From Pseudomonadota bacterium (GTDB lineage Bacteria > Pseudomonadota > Gammaproteobacteria > Burkholderiales > Burkholderiaceae_B): DNA of 64,000 bases. The translations under genes and the position numbers were made by a program. Under the pieces are notes generated by a model, which was given only the letters and a program-made list of their open reading frames with translations, searched no databases and was not told the origin of the DNA. How positions within the stretch are numbered: position 1 is the first letter of the stretch; the number at the start of each line of letters is the position of its first letter. This document shows positions 25,779 to 34,880 of this stretch, piece after piece. The DNA is taken from positions 62,001-126,000 of the forward strand of contig JAFAEO010000026.1 of the NCBI GenBank assembly GCA_023423975.1, given 5' to 3'.

Positions 25779-27524
25779 GTGCAGAAAAAATTACATCAAT
25801 TGCGCAGCCAGCGCTGGTTTGCGAGCGATGATATTCGCGGTTTTGCGCACCGCCAGCGCATGCAGCAGCAGGGGCTCTCGCGAGATGAATTCATGGGCCG
25901 TCCTATTGTTGGCATACTGAATACCTGGAGCGATCTGTCGCCGTGTCATGCACATCTTCGTGATCGCGCCCAGGCGATCAAGCGCGGTGTACTGCAGGCC
26001 GGCGGATATCCACTGGAGCTGCCTGCCATGAGCCTTGGCGAAGTCATGGTCAAGCCCACAACCATGCTGTATCGCAATTTTCTTGCCATGGAGGCAGAGG
26101 AGTTGATCCGCAGTCTTCCCCTGGATGGCGTGGTGTTGCTGGGCGGCTGTGATAAAACCACTCCGGGCCTGGTGATGGGGGCCATATCCATGGATGTGCC
26201 GGCACTGTTCTGCCCGGCTGGCTCCATGCTGAATGATCGTTATCAGGGCCAGGCAGTCGGGGCGGGAACGCACACCAAGAAATACTGGGAACAATACACC
26301 ATCGGCAACATCGACCAGCCTGAATGGATCGGGCTGGAAGCCCGGATGACCCGCGCGCCCGGCACATGCAATACGATGGGTACTGCCAGCACCATGACTT
26401 CCATTGTCGAGGCCATGGGGCTTGCCCTGCCTGGTTCCACCAGCCTGCCCGCCATGGACGCAGCCCATACCCGCATGGCGTGGGCCTGCGGTCAGCGCAT
26501 TGTCGCCATGATCTGGGAGGATTTGCGTCCCTCTCGCATTTTGACCCGTGACGCGTTCCTCAACGGGGTTGCAACCTGGATGGCGCTGGGTGGCTCCACC
26601 AATGCGGCCGTCCACTTGCCGGCGATGGCTGGACGAGCCGGGGTTGAACTGAGTCTTGATGATTTCGATGCACTGGCACGCCAGGTGCCGGTGCTGGCCA
26701 ATTTGTTTCCTTCAGGCAACAAACTGATGGAAGATTTTTACTACGCAGGTGGCCTGCCCGCATTACTGCAGCGTATTCGGGCGCATTTGCAATTGGATGC
26801 CCTTACATGCACCGGTACGACACTGGGTGCCAATATCGAGGGACAAGCCAGTTCCGATGACGATGTGATCCGCAAGCTGGATAACCCGGTCATTCCCGCC
26901 ACACCGCAATGTCCGGAGGCTGGTATGGCATTGGCCGTGTTGCGGGGCAATCTATGTCCGGATGGGGCCGTGATCAAACCTTCTGCGGCGACCCCGGCCC
27001 TGTTGCGACATACCGGTCCTGCGCTGGTTTTTGACTCCAATGCAGACATGCTGGCCGCCATCAATGATCCGGACCTGGACATCAATGAAAATACCGTTCT
27101 GGTGCTGCGCAATGGTGGTCCTGTTGGCGGGCCGGGTATGCCGGAATGGGGCAATCTGCCTATCCCGAAGAAGCTGCTGAAGCAGGGGGTTCGCGATATC
27201 GTCCGATTGTCTGATTCGCGCATGAGCGGTACCCACTATGGCACTTGTGTTTTGCATATAGCGCCGGAGTCTGCCGTGGGCGGTCCCCTGGCATTGGTGC
27301 GTACAGGCGATCTGATCCGGCTGGATATCAGTGCGAGAACACTCGATGTATTGGTTTCCGACAGCGAACTGGCTCAGCGCCGCGCTCAATGGCGCGCCCC
27401 GGAGCAACCATATAAGCGCGGATTCACACGCATCTACCAACACGAAGTGACACAAGCCAATCTCGGTTGTGACTTCAGTTCCCTGGCCGGAAACGACAAG
27501 ACGCCGGAACCATCCATTTACTGA
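25779..27524 (+). CDS. IlvD/EDD-family sugar-acid dehydratase
   Basis: 581 residues with GTG start (GGAG eight bases upstream). The three cluster cysteines are in 'WSDLSPCHAH', 'LLGGCDKTTPG' and 'APGTCNTMGTAST', and the catalytic Ser/Lys region 'SDSRMSGT' is present. The family includes dihydroxyacid dehydratase, 6-phosphogluconate dehydratase and the arabinonate, xylonate and galactonate dehydratases. Operon context with an aldolase favours a non-phosphorylated sugar acid, giving a 2-keto-3-deoxy acid, over branched-chain synthesis. Confidence 0.9.
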   Translation: MQKKLHQLRSQRWFASDDIRGFAHRQRMQQQGLSRDEFMGRPIVGILNTWSDLSPCHAHLRDRAQAIKRGVLQAGGYPLELPAMSLGEVMVKPTTMLYRNFLAMEAEELIRSLPLDGVVLLGGCDKTTPGLVMGAISMDVPALFCPAGSMLNDRYQGQAVGAGTHTKKYWEQYTIGNIDQPEWIGLEARMTRAPGTCNTMGTASTMTSIVEAMGLALPGSTSLPAMDAAHTRMAWACGQRIVAMIWEDLRPSRILTRDAFLNGVATWMALGGSTNAAVHLPAMAGRAGVELSLDDFDALARQVPVLANLFPSGNKLMEDFYYAGGLPALLQRIRAHLQLDALTCTGTTLGANIEGQASSDDDVIRKLDNPVIPATPQCPEAGMALAVLRGNLCPDGAVIKPSAATPALLRHTGPALVFDSNADMLAAINDPDLDINENTVLVLRNGGPVGGPGMPEWGNLPIPKKLLKQGVRDIVRLSDSRMSGTHYGTCVLHIAPESAVGGPLALVRTGDLIRLDISARTLDVLVSDSELAQRRAQWRAPEQPYKRGFTRIYQHEVTQANLGCDFSSLAGNDKTPEPSIY

Positions 27525-27565
27525 TTCAAACCATTGCATTTGCATTAATTACAACAGGAGTATGT

Positions 27566-28375
27566 ATGCCCGCAGCAACTGATCTGCTAGAAAACCCTTT
27601 TCGCGCCCGCCTTGCTCAACCTGGGGCGCCGCTGGGCACTTGGCTCATGTCCGGTACGTCGAGTACTGCTGAAGCAATGGGACGCGCCGGTTTTGACTGG
27701 CTATTGGTAGATCTGGAGCATGTACCACTTGACGATCAGGATGCCCTGCATGTCTTGCAGGCTATCGCGGGAACCAATGCTTGCGCGGTAGCACGCCTGG
27801 CAGCAAACGATCCTGTTCTGTTCAAGCGCGCGCTGGATCTTGGCGCCCAGACCGTGATGGTGCCATTTGTTGACAGTGCAGAAGCTGCGCGACAGGCAGT
27901 CAGCAACGCCAAATATCCTCCACTGGGGACACGCGGCTTTGCCGCAGTTCATCGGGCCAGTGGCTATGGCACTGCAACCGATTATGCAAAGCGCGCGAAC
28001 GACTCGGTCTTCACCATTATTCAACTGGAAACACCTCAGGCCGTTGCTGCACTTGAGGAGATTGCTGCCGTACCCGGCGTGGACGCGCTGTTTCTAGGTC
28101 CAGGCGACCTGTCGGCAAATATGGGGCATATTGGCAACCTGGCTCATCCGGAAGTACAGCATGTGATTGCCGACGTGGCGCGGCGTTGTCAGGCCATTGG
28201 CGTGCCTTGCGGCATTGTGGGGCCCACCCCGGAAATGGTCTCAAGCTTTATCAGTTCCGGCTATGCATTTGTGGCTGTGGCCTCTGACATGGGCATGATG
28301 ATGCGTCAGGCTACCGCATTTATCCAGGCAATCCGCCCGGCGCTGGCAAAGGGTTATGACGGTGGTGTTTATTAA
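27566..28375 (+). CDS. HpcH/HpaI-family class II aldolase
   Basis: 269 residues. The catalytic base His in 'LVDLEHVPLDDQ', Arg in 'GTRGFAAVHRA', metal ligands Glu in 'IIQLETPQAV' and Asp in 'LGPGDLSANMG' are present. It should cleave the 2-keto-3-deoxy acid from the dehydratase to pyruvate plus a hydroxyaldehyde, as KDR or KDGlucarate aldolases do. AGGAG precedes the ATG; 41 bases separate it from the dehydratase. Confidence 0.92.
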   Translation: MPAATDLLENPFRARLAQPGAPLGTWLMSGTSSTAEAMGRAGFDWLLVDLEHVPLDDQDALHVLQAIAGTNACAVARLAANDPVLFKRALDLGAQTVMVPFVDSAEAARQAVSNAKYPPLGTRGFAAVHRASGYGTATDYAKRANDSVFTIIQLETPQAVAALEEIAAVPGVDALFLGPGDLSANMGHIGNLAHPEVQHVIADVARRCQAIGVPCGIVGPTPEMVSSFISSGYAFVAVASDMGMMMRQATAFIQAIRPALAKGYDGGVY

Positions 28376-28435
28376 TCTGCCAAAGTTAGCTACAAGGTAG
28401 CGCATCGTTGCACTTGAACAAGGAAGGAGACAAAT

Positions 28436-29425
28436 ATGAGATTTGGCATAACGAGATCGAATCGAAAAAAGCTTACCAAATACGCAATGCTCTTGGTCGC
28501 TACATCTGTCCTGAGCACGAGCGCCACAGCCCAGAATGCCTATCCGGAAAATCCGGTGACCATTCTGGTGCCGTTCGGCCCGGGGGGCACCTCTGACATC
28601 ATGGCCCGGATTCTGGCAAAACACCTGCGCCAGGCGATGGGCGGCAATCTCATTATCGACAACAAGGGCGGTGCGGGTGGTGCAATTGGCATGATGCAAC
28701 TTAAGCGGGCCAAGCCGGATGGCTATACCCTTGGTTTGTCGGTCATCGGCCCGGAAGTACTGCAACCTGGCATGCGCAATACAGGCTACACATATCAGGA
28801 TTTTGATCATATCTGCGGAACCTATTCGGTACCACTGATGATGATGGTGCCCCAGGACTCAGCATTCAAAAACATGCAGGATGTTGTCGCATTCTCCAGG
28901 GACAATCCGAGGCAACTGACTTACGGCACGTCCGGCACCGGCACGTTACTGCATATTGCCATGGAAATGCTCATGAAACAGGCAAACTCAACTGCACTGC
29001 ATGTGCCCTATAAAAGCTCTGCAGAAATGGTGACCGGGCTGCTGGGAAAACAGGTGATGGTGATCAGCGATACCACAACCGTGGCCAAGCAATACAAGTT
29101 GCGTCCTCTGGGCATTTTTTCCGATCAACGGCTCGAGTCTAGCCCACAGGTGGCTACAACTAAGGAGGGAGGATGGCCGATCCAGGCAACCATCTGGGGC
29201 GGGCTGATTGCACCCAAGGGACTGCCACAGGAAATTGTCACGAAACTGGAAACAGCATGTGAAAAGGCGGTGAACAGCGAAGGCTACAAAGCTGACGTTG
29301 AGCCTCTGGATACGCCACCTCATTTCATGGGGGCCAAAGCATTTGCAGCATTTGCAAAAGCTGAATCGGAAAAATACAGCAAACTGATTCAGGAGATGGG
29401 CATTAGCAATGAAAAACCACAATGA
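28436..29425 (+). CDS. Bug/TctC-family periplasmic receptor (sugar-acid operon, second)
   Basis: 329 residues, signal peptide to about 'SATAQ' (residue 33), then 'YPENPVTILVPFGPGGTSDI', 'DNKGGAGGAIGMMQLKRAKP' and 'HVPYKSSAEMVTGLLGKQ'. AAGGAGA precedes the ATG. It is the second orphan receptor of the same operon and is clearly distinct in sequence from the first, so the two may bind different substrates. Confidence 0.9.
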   Translation: MRFGITRSNRKKLTKYAMLLVATSVLSTSATAQNAYPENPVTILVPFGPGGTSDIMARILAKHLRQAMGGNLIIDNKGGAGGAIGMMQLKRAKPDGYTLGLSVIGPEVLQPGMRNTGYTYQDFDHICGTYSVPLMMMVPQDSAFKNMQDVVAFSRDNPRQLTYGTSGTGTLLHIAMEMLMKQANSTALHVPYKSSAEMVTGLLGKQVMVISDTTTVAKQYKLRPLGIFSDQRLESSPQVATTKEGGWPIQATIWGGLIAPKGLPQEIVTKLETACEKAVNSEGYKADVEPLDTPPHFMGAKAFAAFAKAESEKYSKLIQEMGISNEKPQ

Positions 29426-29485
29426 TGCTAGTTTTCGCAAACAGCAGGACATGTGTTCCTTTGGGGCAATACGTAACGACCCTAG

Positions 29486-29513
29486 TTGACATAATTTTCC
29501 GAAAAGCTATACT
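29486..29513 (+). promoter_or_regulatory. terC riboswitch promoter
   Basis: TTGACA (29486-29491) and TATACT (29508-29513) are separated by 16 bases, placing the transcription start near 29520, just at the riboswitch 5' end. Confidence 0.75.
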
Positions 29514-29520
29514 TATGTGA

Positions 29521-29645
29521 TCAAGGGGAGTAGCTTTCCGCCGCTGCATCGTCATTACGGCTGTCATGCCTTGGCATGGCGCCCGGTGCCCGGGCAACAC
29601 ACCTGGTGTTGTAAGCAAGACCTTGCCATTAAGGGCAAGGTCCAT
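29521..29645 (+). promoter_or_regulatory. yybP-ykoY manganese riboswitch ahead of terC
   Basis: The two conserved loops of the yybP-ykoY aptamer are present: GGGGAGTAGC at 29525-29534 and GCAAGACCTTGCC at 29615-29627, the latter forming the stem GACCTTGCC / GGCAAGGTC (29619-29627 with 29634-29642). Between them lie the variable stem-loops. This class binds Mn2+ and is well known upstream of TerC/Alx and UPF0016 exporters. A terminator hairpin follows directly, implying transcriptional control. Confidence 0.92.
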
Positions 29646-29662
29646 AAATCCTGATTAAGAAT

Positions 29663-29700
29663 AAATGGCCTGTGTCCTTTACGGATCAGGCCATTTTCGT
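29663..29700 (+). terminator. Riboswitch expression-platform terminator
   Basis: AAATGGCCTG (29663-29672) pairs with CAGGCCATTT (29687-29696), followed by a short T-rich tail. CCTGAT at 29650-29655 can pair with ATCAGG at 29685-29690 and would then break this stem, a plausible antiterminator. The ON state should be with Mn2+ bound, as in other members; the switching mechanism here is inferred. Confidence 0.7.
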
Positions 29701-29812
29701 TTATGCCGATACTTTCTGTATTGGCTGCTCGCACGTCACCCTGTCGTGCAGCCAGAACGGGCCGATCCATATTCAATTCGAATTTTTATATTAATGGATT
29801 CCGGGTGAACTT

Positions 29813-30523
29813 ATGCTTGAATTTTTTCAGACTCTGAGCTGGACAGCAGTATTTCAAATTATCATGATTGATATTCTGCTCGGTGGCGATAATGCGGTTG
29901 TGATTGCGCTGGCCTGCCGTAACTTGCCGAAAAAGCAGCGCATGCAGGGAATTTTATGGGGCACTGCGGGTGCGATTATTCTGCGGGTCGTGCTCATTAC
30001 ATTTGCATTGACGCTATTGACGATCCCGTATCTCAAAATTGTGGGTGGCTTGTTGCTTATCTGGATCGGGATCAAACTGCTAATTCCGGACGATGATGCG
30101 CATGACAAAATCGATGGCGGCTCGTCGGTCTGGTCTGCAGTCAAGACGATTATTATCGCAGACTTTGTAATGAGCCTGGATAACGTGATTGCGATTGCAG
30201 GCGCGGCGCAGGGCGCGCACGCAGATCATCAGACGGGGCTGGTTATTGCGGGCCTGATTATCAGCGTACCTATCATTATCTGGGGCAGTACTCTGGTATT
30301 GAAACTCATTGATCATTATCCCGGGGTGGTGTTATTCGGCGCGGCATTGTTGGGCTGGATCGCAGGGGGCATGCTGGTCAGTGACCAGATTGTTCTGGAG
30401 CGTTTCGGCGAAGTCACCGGTACGGTCAAAATCGCCGTTGAACTTGGCGGCGCCTTGCTGGTCGCATTGGTTGGAAGCTGGCTGGCGCGACGCAAGAAAA
30501 TGGCATCTGCCGGGAAGGCTTAA
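29813..30523 (+). CDS. terC: TerC-family membrane metal exporter
   Basis: 236 residues and about seven transmembrane segments. The TerC acidic motifs 'IDILLGGDNAVVIALACRN' and 'IADFVMSLDNVIAIAGAAQG' are both present. Members such as Alx and the Bacillus YkoY/YceF proteins export Mn2+ or help metallate secreted enzymes. The leader holds a manganese riboswitch with a terminator, which supports a role in manganese efflux. GGGTGA lies ahead of the ATG. No tellurite-resistance genes are nearby. Confidence 0.93.
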   Translation: MLEFFQTLSWTAVFQIIMIDILLGGDNAVVIALACRNLPKKQRMQGILWGTAGAIILRVVLITFALTLLTIPYLKIVGGLLLIWIGIKLLIPDDDAHDKIDGGSSVWSAVKTIIIADFVMSLDNVIAIAGAAQGAHADHQTGLVIAGLIISVPIIIWGSTLVLKLIDHYPGVVLFGAALLGWIAGGMLVSDQIVLERFGEVTGTVKIAVELGGALLVALVGSWLARRKKMASAGKA

Positions 30524-30590
30524 CGCAGCAGCAGTGCAGGCAACGACACAGGCTGTTTTGAAATTGCCAATGTCGGCAGCCAGCTCACGT

Positions 30591-31094
30591 CTACAGTTTC
30601 TCTCCCGGCAGTTGGCTGGCCTGGCTGATCCAGTCGCTGATCTGCGGCTCATCAAACTCGCCTTCCCGGATATCCAGATAGCGCACTTCCTTATGCTTGG
30701 ACGTTCCGGGTGGAGGCGGTCGCAAAGAGGTACCGCGGAAAAAAGTGATCTTGATGTATTTTGTAAAGCAATGCAGGCTCAGGAACCACCCATCATCATT
30801 GAGACCATAAAAGGGTGAATTCCATTTCACGGCCTTATGTACGCCGGGTACGATGTGTTCGATCAGGGCATCGAGCCGACGTCCGGTCTCGCTTTTCCAG
30901 CCGGGCATGGCTTTTATATATGCCTGCACGGGCGCATCGCCGTATCCTTTGGGAATCTGGGGATTACCACCGGACAGCAAAACAACGGGCTCTGATACTG
31001 GCTGTGCCTCGGTATCTTTGACAGGCGCATCTTTGCGCGCCGGCCGTGCCCTGGGTTTGGGTGCCGCTGTTGTGGGTTTTACAGAACCGGCCAT
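30591..31094 (-). CDS. DUF1801 protein (YdhG-like)
   Basis: 167 residues. A low-complexity Pro/Ala/Lys-rich N-terminus (about 1-35) is followed by the DUF1801 domain: 'IPKGYGDAPVQAYIKAMPGW', 'LDALIEHIVPGVHKAVKWNS' and 'KYIKITFFRGTSLRPPPPG'. Soluble, function unknown. AGGAG is eight bases ahead of the ATG. Convergent with terC. Confidence 0.9.
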   Translation of the reverse strand: MAGSVKPTTAAPKPRARPARKDAPVKDTEAQPVSEPVVLLSGGNPQIPKGYGDAPVQAYIKAMPGWKSETGRRLDALIEHIVPGVHKAVKWNSPFYGLNDDGWFLSLHCFTKYIKITFFRGTSLRPPPPGTSKHKEVRYLDIREGEFDEPQISDWISQASQLPGEKL

Positions 31095-31380
31095 GACTGC
31101 ACTCCTGTCTTATGAATAAAATAAACGAGGCAACGTCGTCTGCGACGGCAGCGTGTAATGCAGACAATCGGGTGCCACTCTGTTTATTGTTTATTTATGT
31201 TTGTTTGGATTCGTGCCTGAAAAGGCTCTATTGCAAATGCGATTGAGGCAAGCACCTGTCAGACCAATCTGAGTTGTACTCGCGGCCTGTAATTACAGGT
31301 ATGCCACAATCGTATCATTTCCTGCTTATGGCGCAAAATATGGCATTTGAATAATAGAGCCAACACCACAGCCAGCAGAA

Positions 31381-31959
31381 TCAGAAGCCCCAGCCAGACC
31401 CGGCACCAAGCAGGGTGGCAATACCCAGCACCAGGAAAATACAGGCCGCGATCGTGTGCACCAGCTTCATGGACACGCGTTGCCCCAGTTGTTTGCCCAG
31501 AATGACGGCCGGGACGTCTGCAATCATCATGCCCAGGGTCGTGCCGATGACCACTTCAATCGGAAAGGCGCTTTTGGCCGCCAGTGCGACGGTGGCCAAT
31601 TGTGTTTTATCGCCCATCTCGGCCAGGAAAAAGGTCACCAGGGTCGCACCAAAGACGCCGAACTTTCTGCCTAGCGGCGCTTCGTCTTCATCTATTTTAT
31701 CGGGAATCATGGTCCATGCAGCCATGGCAATAAAAGAAATGCCCAGTATCCAGCGCAGTGCCTGCGGGCTGATAGCTGTAGTAATCCAGGCGCCCACTGC
31801 TCCGGCCAGCGCGTGATTGACGATGGTGGCGCACAGGATGCCAAGAATAATGGGAATGGGTTTTTTGAATCGGGTTGCCAGAATGAAGGCAAGCAATTGC
31901 GTTTTATCGCCGATTTCGGCCAGCGTAACCACGCCAGTGGAAAGCAGAAGGGTTTGCAT
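31381..31959 (-). CDS. UPF0016/GDT1-family manganese exporter
   Basis: 192 residues, six hydrophobic segments in two homologous halves, each with the family E-x-G-D-K-T motif: 'LAEIGDKTQLLAF' near residue 14 and 'LAEMGDKTQLATV' near residue 115. Bacterial members (MneA/MntX type) export Mn2+. Its long leader carries a second yybP-ykoY riboswitch, strongly supporting this role. No clear Shine-Dalgarno is seen before the ATG, so the riboswitch may act on translation. Confidence 0.93.
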   Translation of the reverse strand: MQTLLLSTGVVTLAEIGDKTQLLAFILATRFKKPIPIILGILCATIVNHALAGAVGAWITTAISPQALRWILGISFIAMAAWTMIPDKIDEDEAPLGRKFGVFGATLVTFFLAEMGDKTQLATVALAAKSAFPIEVVIGTTLGMMIADVPAVILGKQLGQRVSMKLVHTIAACIFLVLGIATLLGAGSGWGF

Positions 31960-31991
31960 GAATCAATACCGCGACCGGACAATAGACGAAT

Positions 31992-32128
31992 GATCACCTT
32001 TTTCTCCGGTCTGAGCGGAAAAAAGTGATCAAAGGTCTTGCCAGGCGACATCGCTGTCTACGCCATGATGCATGCATCAAGTATGTTGACGTAAACCTCA
32101 GGAAAATGAGCGGCTACTCCCCAGTGAT
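31992..32128 (-). promoter_or_regulatory. yybP-ykoY manganese riboswitch ahead of the UPF0016 gene
   Basis: On the minus strand the two conserved loops are GGGGAGTAGCCG (32122-32111) and GGCAAGACCTTTGATCAC (32042-32025). A long hairpin then runs to 31992 (GATCAC pairs with GTGATC, with an inner T-run facing an A-run). A TATAAT -10 lies just upstream (32140-32135). There is no clear T-tract after the hairpin, so control may be at translation rather than termination. Confidence 0.9.
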
Positions 32129-32220
32129 GGCTAGATTATATCGGACCTTTTACCGCTACCGGGATAAACCGTAGAAAATAAGCGGATATGGTAAATAAGA
32201 ATAATTACTATCTGAGAAAC

Positions 32221-32245
32221 GAACAGCCCCCAAAAGGGGCTGTTC
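32221..32245 (-). terminator. Hairpin terminator after the symporter operon
   Basis: GAACAGCCCC (32221-32230), loop CAAAA, GGGGCTGTTC (32236-32245): ten perfect pairs. Read leftward it is followed by GTTTCTC, a weak T-tract. A second hairpin with arms GCACCTAC (32274-32281) and GTAGGTGC (32301-32308) lies between it and the operon's last stop. Confidence 0.7.
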
Positions 32246-32316
32246 TGATATAGATCCATGGGGCTTGCTAAGTGCACCTACAGTCGCCTGTCGGGTGAGC
32301 GTAGGTGCGGATTTTA

Positions 32317-32448
32317 TTAAATCATTTCACTGTCGCTTTTGCTGGCATGTCGCAAATCACGTACCAGCGCAACAATTAGCACCAATAGAATGACAGCGGA
32401 AATAATCGGCCAGATCAGTATATATGCGGTAAGGATTAATTCATTCAT
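32317..32448 (-). CDS. Small transmembrane partner of the sodium:solute symporter
   Basis: 43 residues: an acidic-neutral start 'MNELILTAYILIWPIISAVI', one transmembrane helix to about 'LIVALV', then a charged tail 'RDLRHASKSDSEMI'. It begins 14 bases after the symporter stop with AGAGAGA ahead of the ATG, so it belongs to that operon. Short hydrophobic proteins of this kind are annotated beside certain SSS transporters as putative small subunits. Its role in transport is inferred from position only. Confidence 0.75.
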   Translation of the reverse strand: MNELILTAYILIWPIISAVILLVLIVALVRDLRHASKSDSEMI

Positions 32449-32462
32449 AATTTCTCTCTCTT

Positions 32463-34160
32463 TCAGGCACGTGCCGGCGCGACATCGCCGTCTGCGTCTG
32501 TTGATGTTTCTTTGTCAGTGTCAGCGCTTTTTTGGAATGACGTGACGCGTTCGGCAAGCAGAGCGAAATCGAAGCGTTCACTGTTATTCCAGCTCATCGC
32601 GATACATACCACTGCACTAACGCCATATGACGTCAGCGAGCTAAGCAGTACCGGATAGTCGCGCAGAAAGCCCACTGCATTGGGAACGGCGATGATTACA
32701 GTTGCTATAGCAACAAAGATGGCAATTTTGCGGTTAAAAAACGCAAACGCCATCAGGCCCAGGACAACGCCGGCGCCCACAGAGGCGCTTAGCTCAAAGA
32801 GCACGGCAACCAGGCCCTGCAGCGGAAGAAGCTCAAACCGTGCCACGGCAAACAGGGCGACGGCACATATTACGGATGTCGTGAAGGCTTTGTTCGTTAC
32901 CCTGTCCCAGTAAAAACTCACGATGACCGGAAACACGATGGCTCCCCACAGGGCACCGACAAATACCAGCATAACCAGAATATCAAGACGCAGGCTGGCA
33001 AACACCACGCCAATCATGGTGGCAACGACCATGGTCGCCCGGCCCCACCACAGCATCCGCTTCGGATCAGGCGTTCCGCGGGCCATGTTTTTGCCGTAGA
33101 TATCGGTCATCATAATGGACGATAGGGCAGACAGATCCGAGTCAGCTGTCGACGATAAGGAGCCCACAACCAGAATAAAAAATAGCGCGATGCCAAATGG
33201 AGGCAGGTACGTGGAAGCCATTTGCGGAATGATATTGTTCATATCACCATCTGCCGGTGTCAAGCCTACAAACAGGGCAAGCATGCCCAACATGCCCAGC
33301 CCGATAACCACCGCACCATAGCCAATCGTGGCGGTCAGGAAGGTGGATTTGATCAGGTCTTCACGGACGGCAAACAGGCGCTGCGCGATCGTCTGGTTAC
33401 CAATGGCATAGGCAAGCACAGCCACGAAATACGGCGCGCCCTGTTCCAGAATCGCTTTGGTCGAAAAGAAATTAGACTGTTCCGCTGACAGATTACCCCA
33501 ATTGGCCGCGAGCATATCGGTGCCGCCTGCGTTAAAGAATATCAATGGGATGATGACGATGGCCGCCAGAATCATTGCCACCAGTTGGGCAAAGTCGGTC
33601 ATGACCGAGGCCCGAAATCCGGACCAGAGCGTATAGGACAAGACACCCAGCCCGGCAATCAGCACGCCCTGAATAAAGGACAGTGGGCTAAGGACGGACA
33701 CCAGTGCGCCTGCAGCGGTAAAGTTCACCATCAGGCTGATACAGCTGCCCAGCAGATTGGAAATGGCCATGATCAGCTGGCTGGATGTTCCATGGCGTGC
33801 GTGCATAACTTCAGCCAGGGTGTGTGCCTTGGGGGCCAGTGCACGAAAGCGGCGGCCGTAGGGATAGATGAACAGAATCATCAGTGCTCCCCAAAAACCA
33901 TAGTGGATGGGCCCGGACAGGCCATATTGGTAGCCCGAGGTTGCACTGGCATAAAAGGAGGCAGCCCAGATCCATGTGGCAATCATACTGGCAGCAGCGA
34001 GGCCAAAGCCCACAGCATTGTTCGATACCATGTAGCTATCGACGTTTTCCTTTTTCTTGCCGATCATGAGCGACATCAGAAAAGTCAGGCCATAAAATCC
34101 GACCAGTAAAAGCAATGCGGTGGTGCCGGACAGTTGGTAAAAGGCGGTTTGTTCTTGCAT
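32463..34160 (-). CDS. Sodium:solute symporter (SSS family)
   Basis: 565 residues and about thirteen hydrophobic segments. SSS features: 'YMVSNNAVGFGLAAASMIAT' near the N-terminus, 'YGRRFRALAPKAHTLAEVMH', 'GFRASVMTDFAQ', and the Na+ site region 'VVGSLSSTADSDLSALSSIM'. The ATG at 34160 is chosen because family members start just before the first helix; an earlier ATG at 34199 has no better ribosome site. Substrate unknown; urea, proline or carboxylates are all in the family range. A 43-residue partner is encoded downstream. Confidence 0.88.
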   Translation of the reverse strand: MQEQTAFYQLSGTTALLLLVGFYGLTFLMSLMIGKKKENVDSYMVSNNAVGFGLAAASMIATWIWAASFYASATSGYQYGLSGPIHYGFWGALMILFIYPYGRRFRALAPKAHTLAEVMHARHGTSSQLIMAISNLLGSCISLMVNFTAAGALVSVLSPLSFIQGVLIAGLGVLSYTLWSGFRASVMTDFAQLVAMILAAIVIIPLIFFNAGGTDMLAANWGNLSAEQSNFFSTKAILEQGAPYFVAVLAYAIGNQTIAQRLFAVREDLIKSTFLTATIGYGAVVIGLGMLGMLALFVGLTPADGDMNNIIPQMASTYLPPFGIALFFILVVGSLSSTADSDLSALSSIMMTDIYGKNMARGTPDPKRMLWWGRATMVVATMIGVVFASLRLDILVMLVFVGALWGAIVFPVIVSFYWDRVTNKAFTTSVICAVALFAVARFELLPLQGLVAVLFELSASVGAGVVLGLMAFAFFNRKIAIFVAIATVIIAVPNAVGFLRDYPVLLSSLTSYGVSAVVCIAMSWNNSERFDFALLAERVTSFQKSADTDKETSTDADGDVAPARA

Positions 34161-34880
34161 ATACGTTCTATCGTCCTGGTTAAGGCTGCGCAATGACATG
34201 GACGCAGCCGTCCCCTGGTCCGAAGTTCGCGCATCCGGACGCAAGGGTTGAGAGAAACACAAATAAGGTGCCTCTGTTGAATCGAGCGCACGTAACCACA
34301 ATTGCAATCGCTGGCGGATTGGATAGACATCGAAATGCCAATGACAATGCATTCGCTGCGGGCTTAATCAGCCGATAGCGGTGTCTGTCAGGTCGACCTT
34401 GCGATTGTCGTGGTCAGCCCTGGCCAATTGGACAGGACGTGCGCTGGCGGTCATAGGGACCGGCCGGGTTGTTCCGCAGTCAAAGACTGGGCGTGTTGTT
34501 CGGCAAATGCCGGGCTGCGAAGCAGCCTGATGACGGGGACGTTTCCCCTGGAATAAACCTTATGGGCCCGTTTCTGCAGCAACAAGCCAGTGTAGGGCTT
34601 TGGCATGGTTTGAATACCTGCTGTTGCATATATGCAGACAATTACAGTCAAAATTCATTATGTCAACCGTAATACACGGCGTAGTTTATAGGAATTGCGG
34701 TCACAAGTCCAGCCCGGGGATATGGATCATATGGATGACTGGCTAGGGCTTATCAGGATGGCAGCGTAAAATAGGCGATTTTCACAAACCGGTGTGTGTA
34801 TATGAAAGTGAGAATCACTCGGGCAAATAATGTTTATCATATGCGAGAACAGCTCATTCAAAATCTTATAGTGGTTACTC
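34161..34880. other. 720-base region without a secure gene
   Basis: On the minus strand two short frames overlap as ATGA: one up to 66 codons ending at 34451, and a 28-codon one at 34454-34368 ('MTASARPVQLARADHDNRKV' onward). The overlap is gene-like, but neither resembles a known protein and both could be remnants. The part from about 34640 to 34880 is AT-rich and probably holds the promoter of the LysR gene at 34881. Confidence 0.35.
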
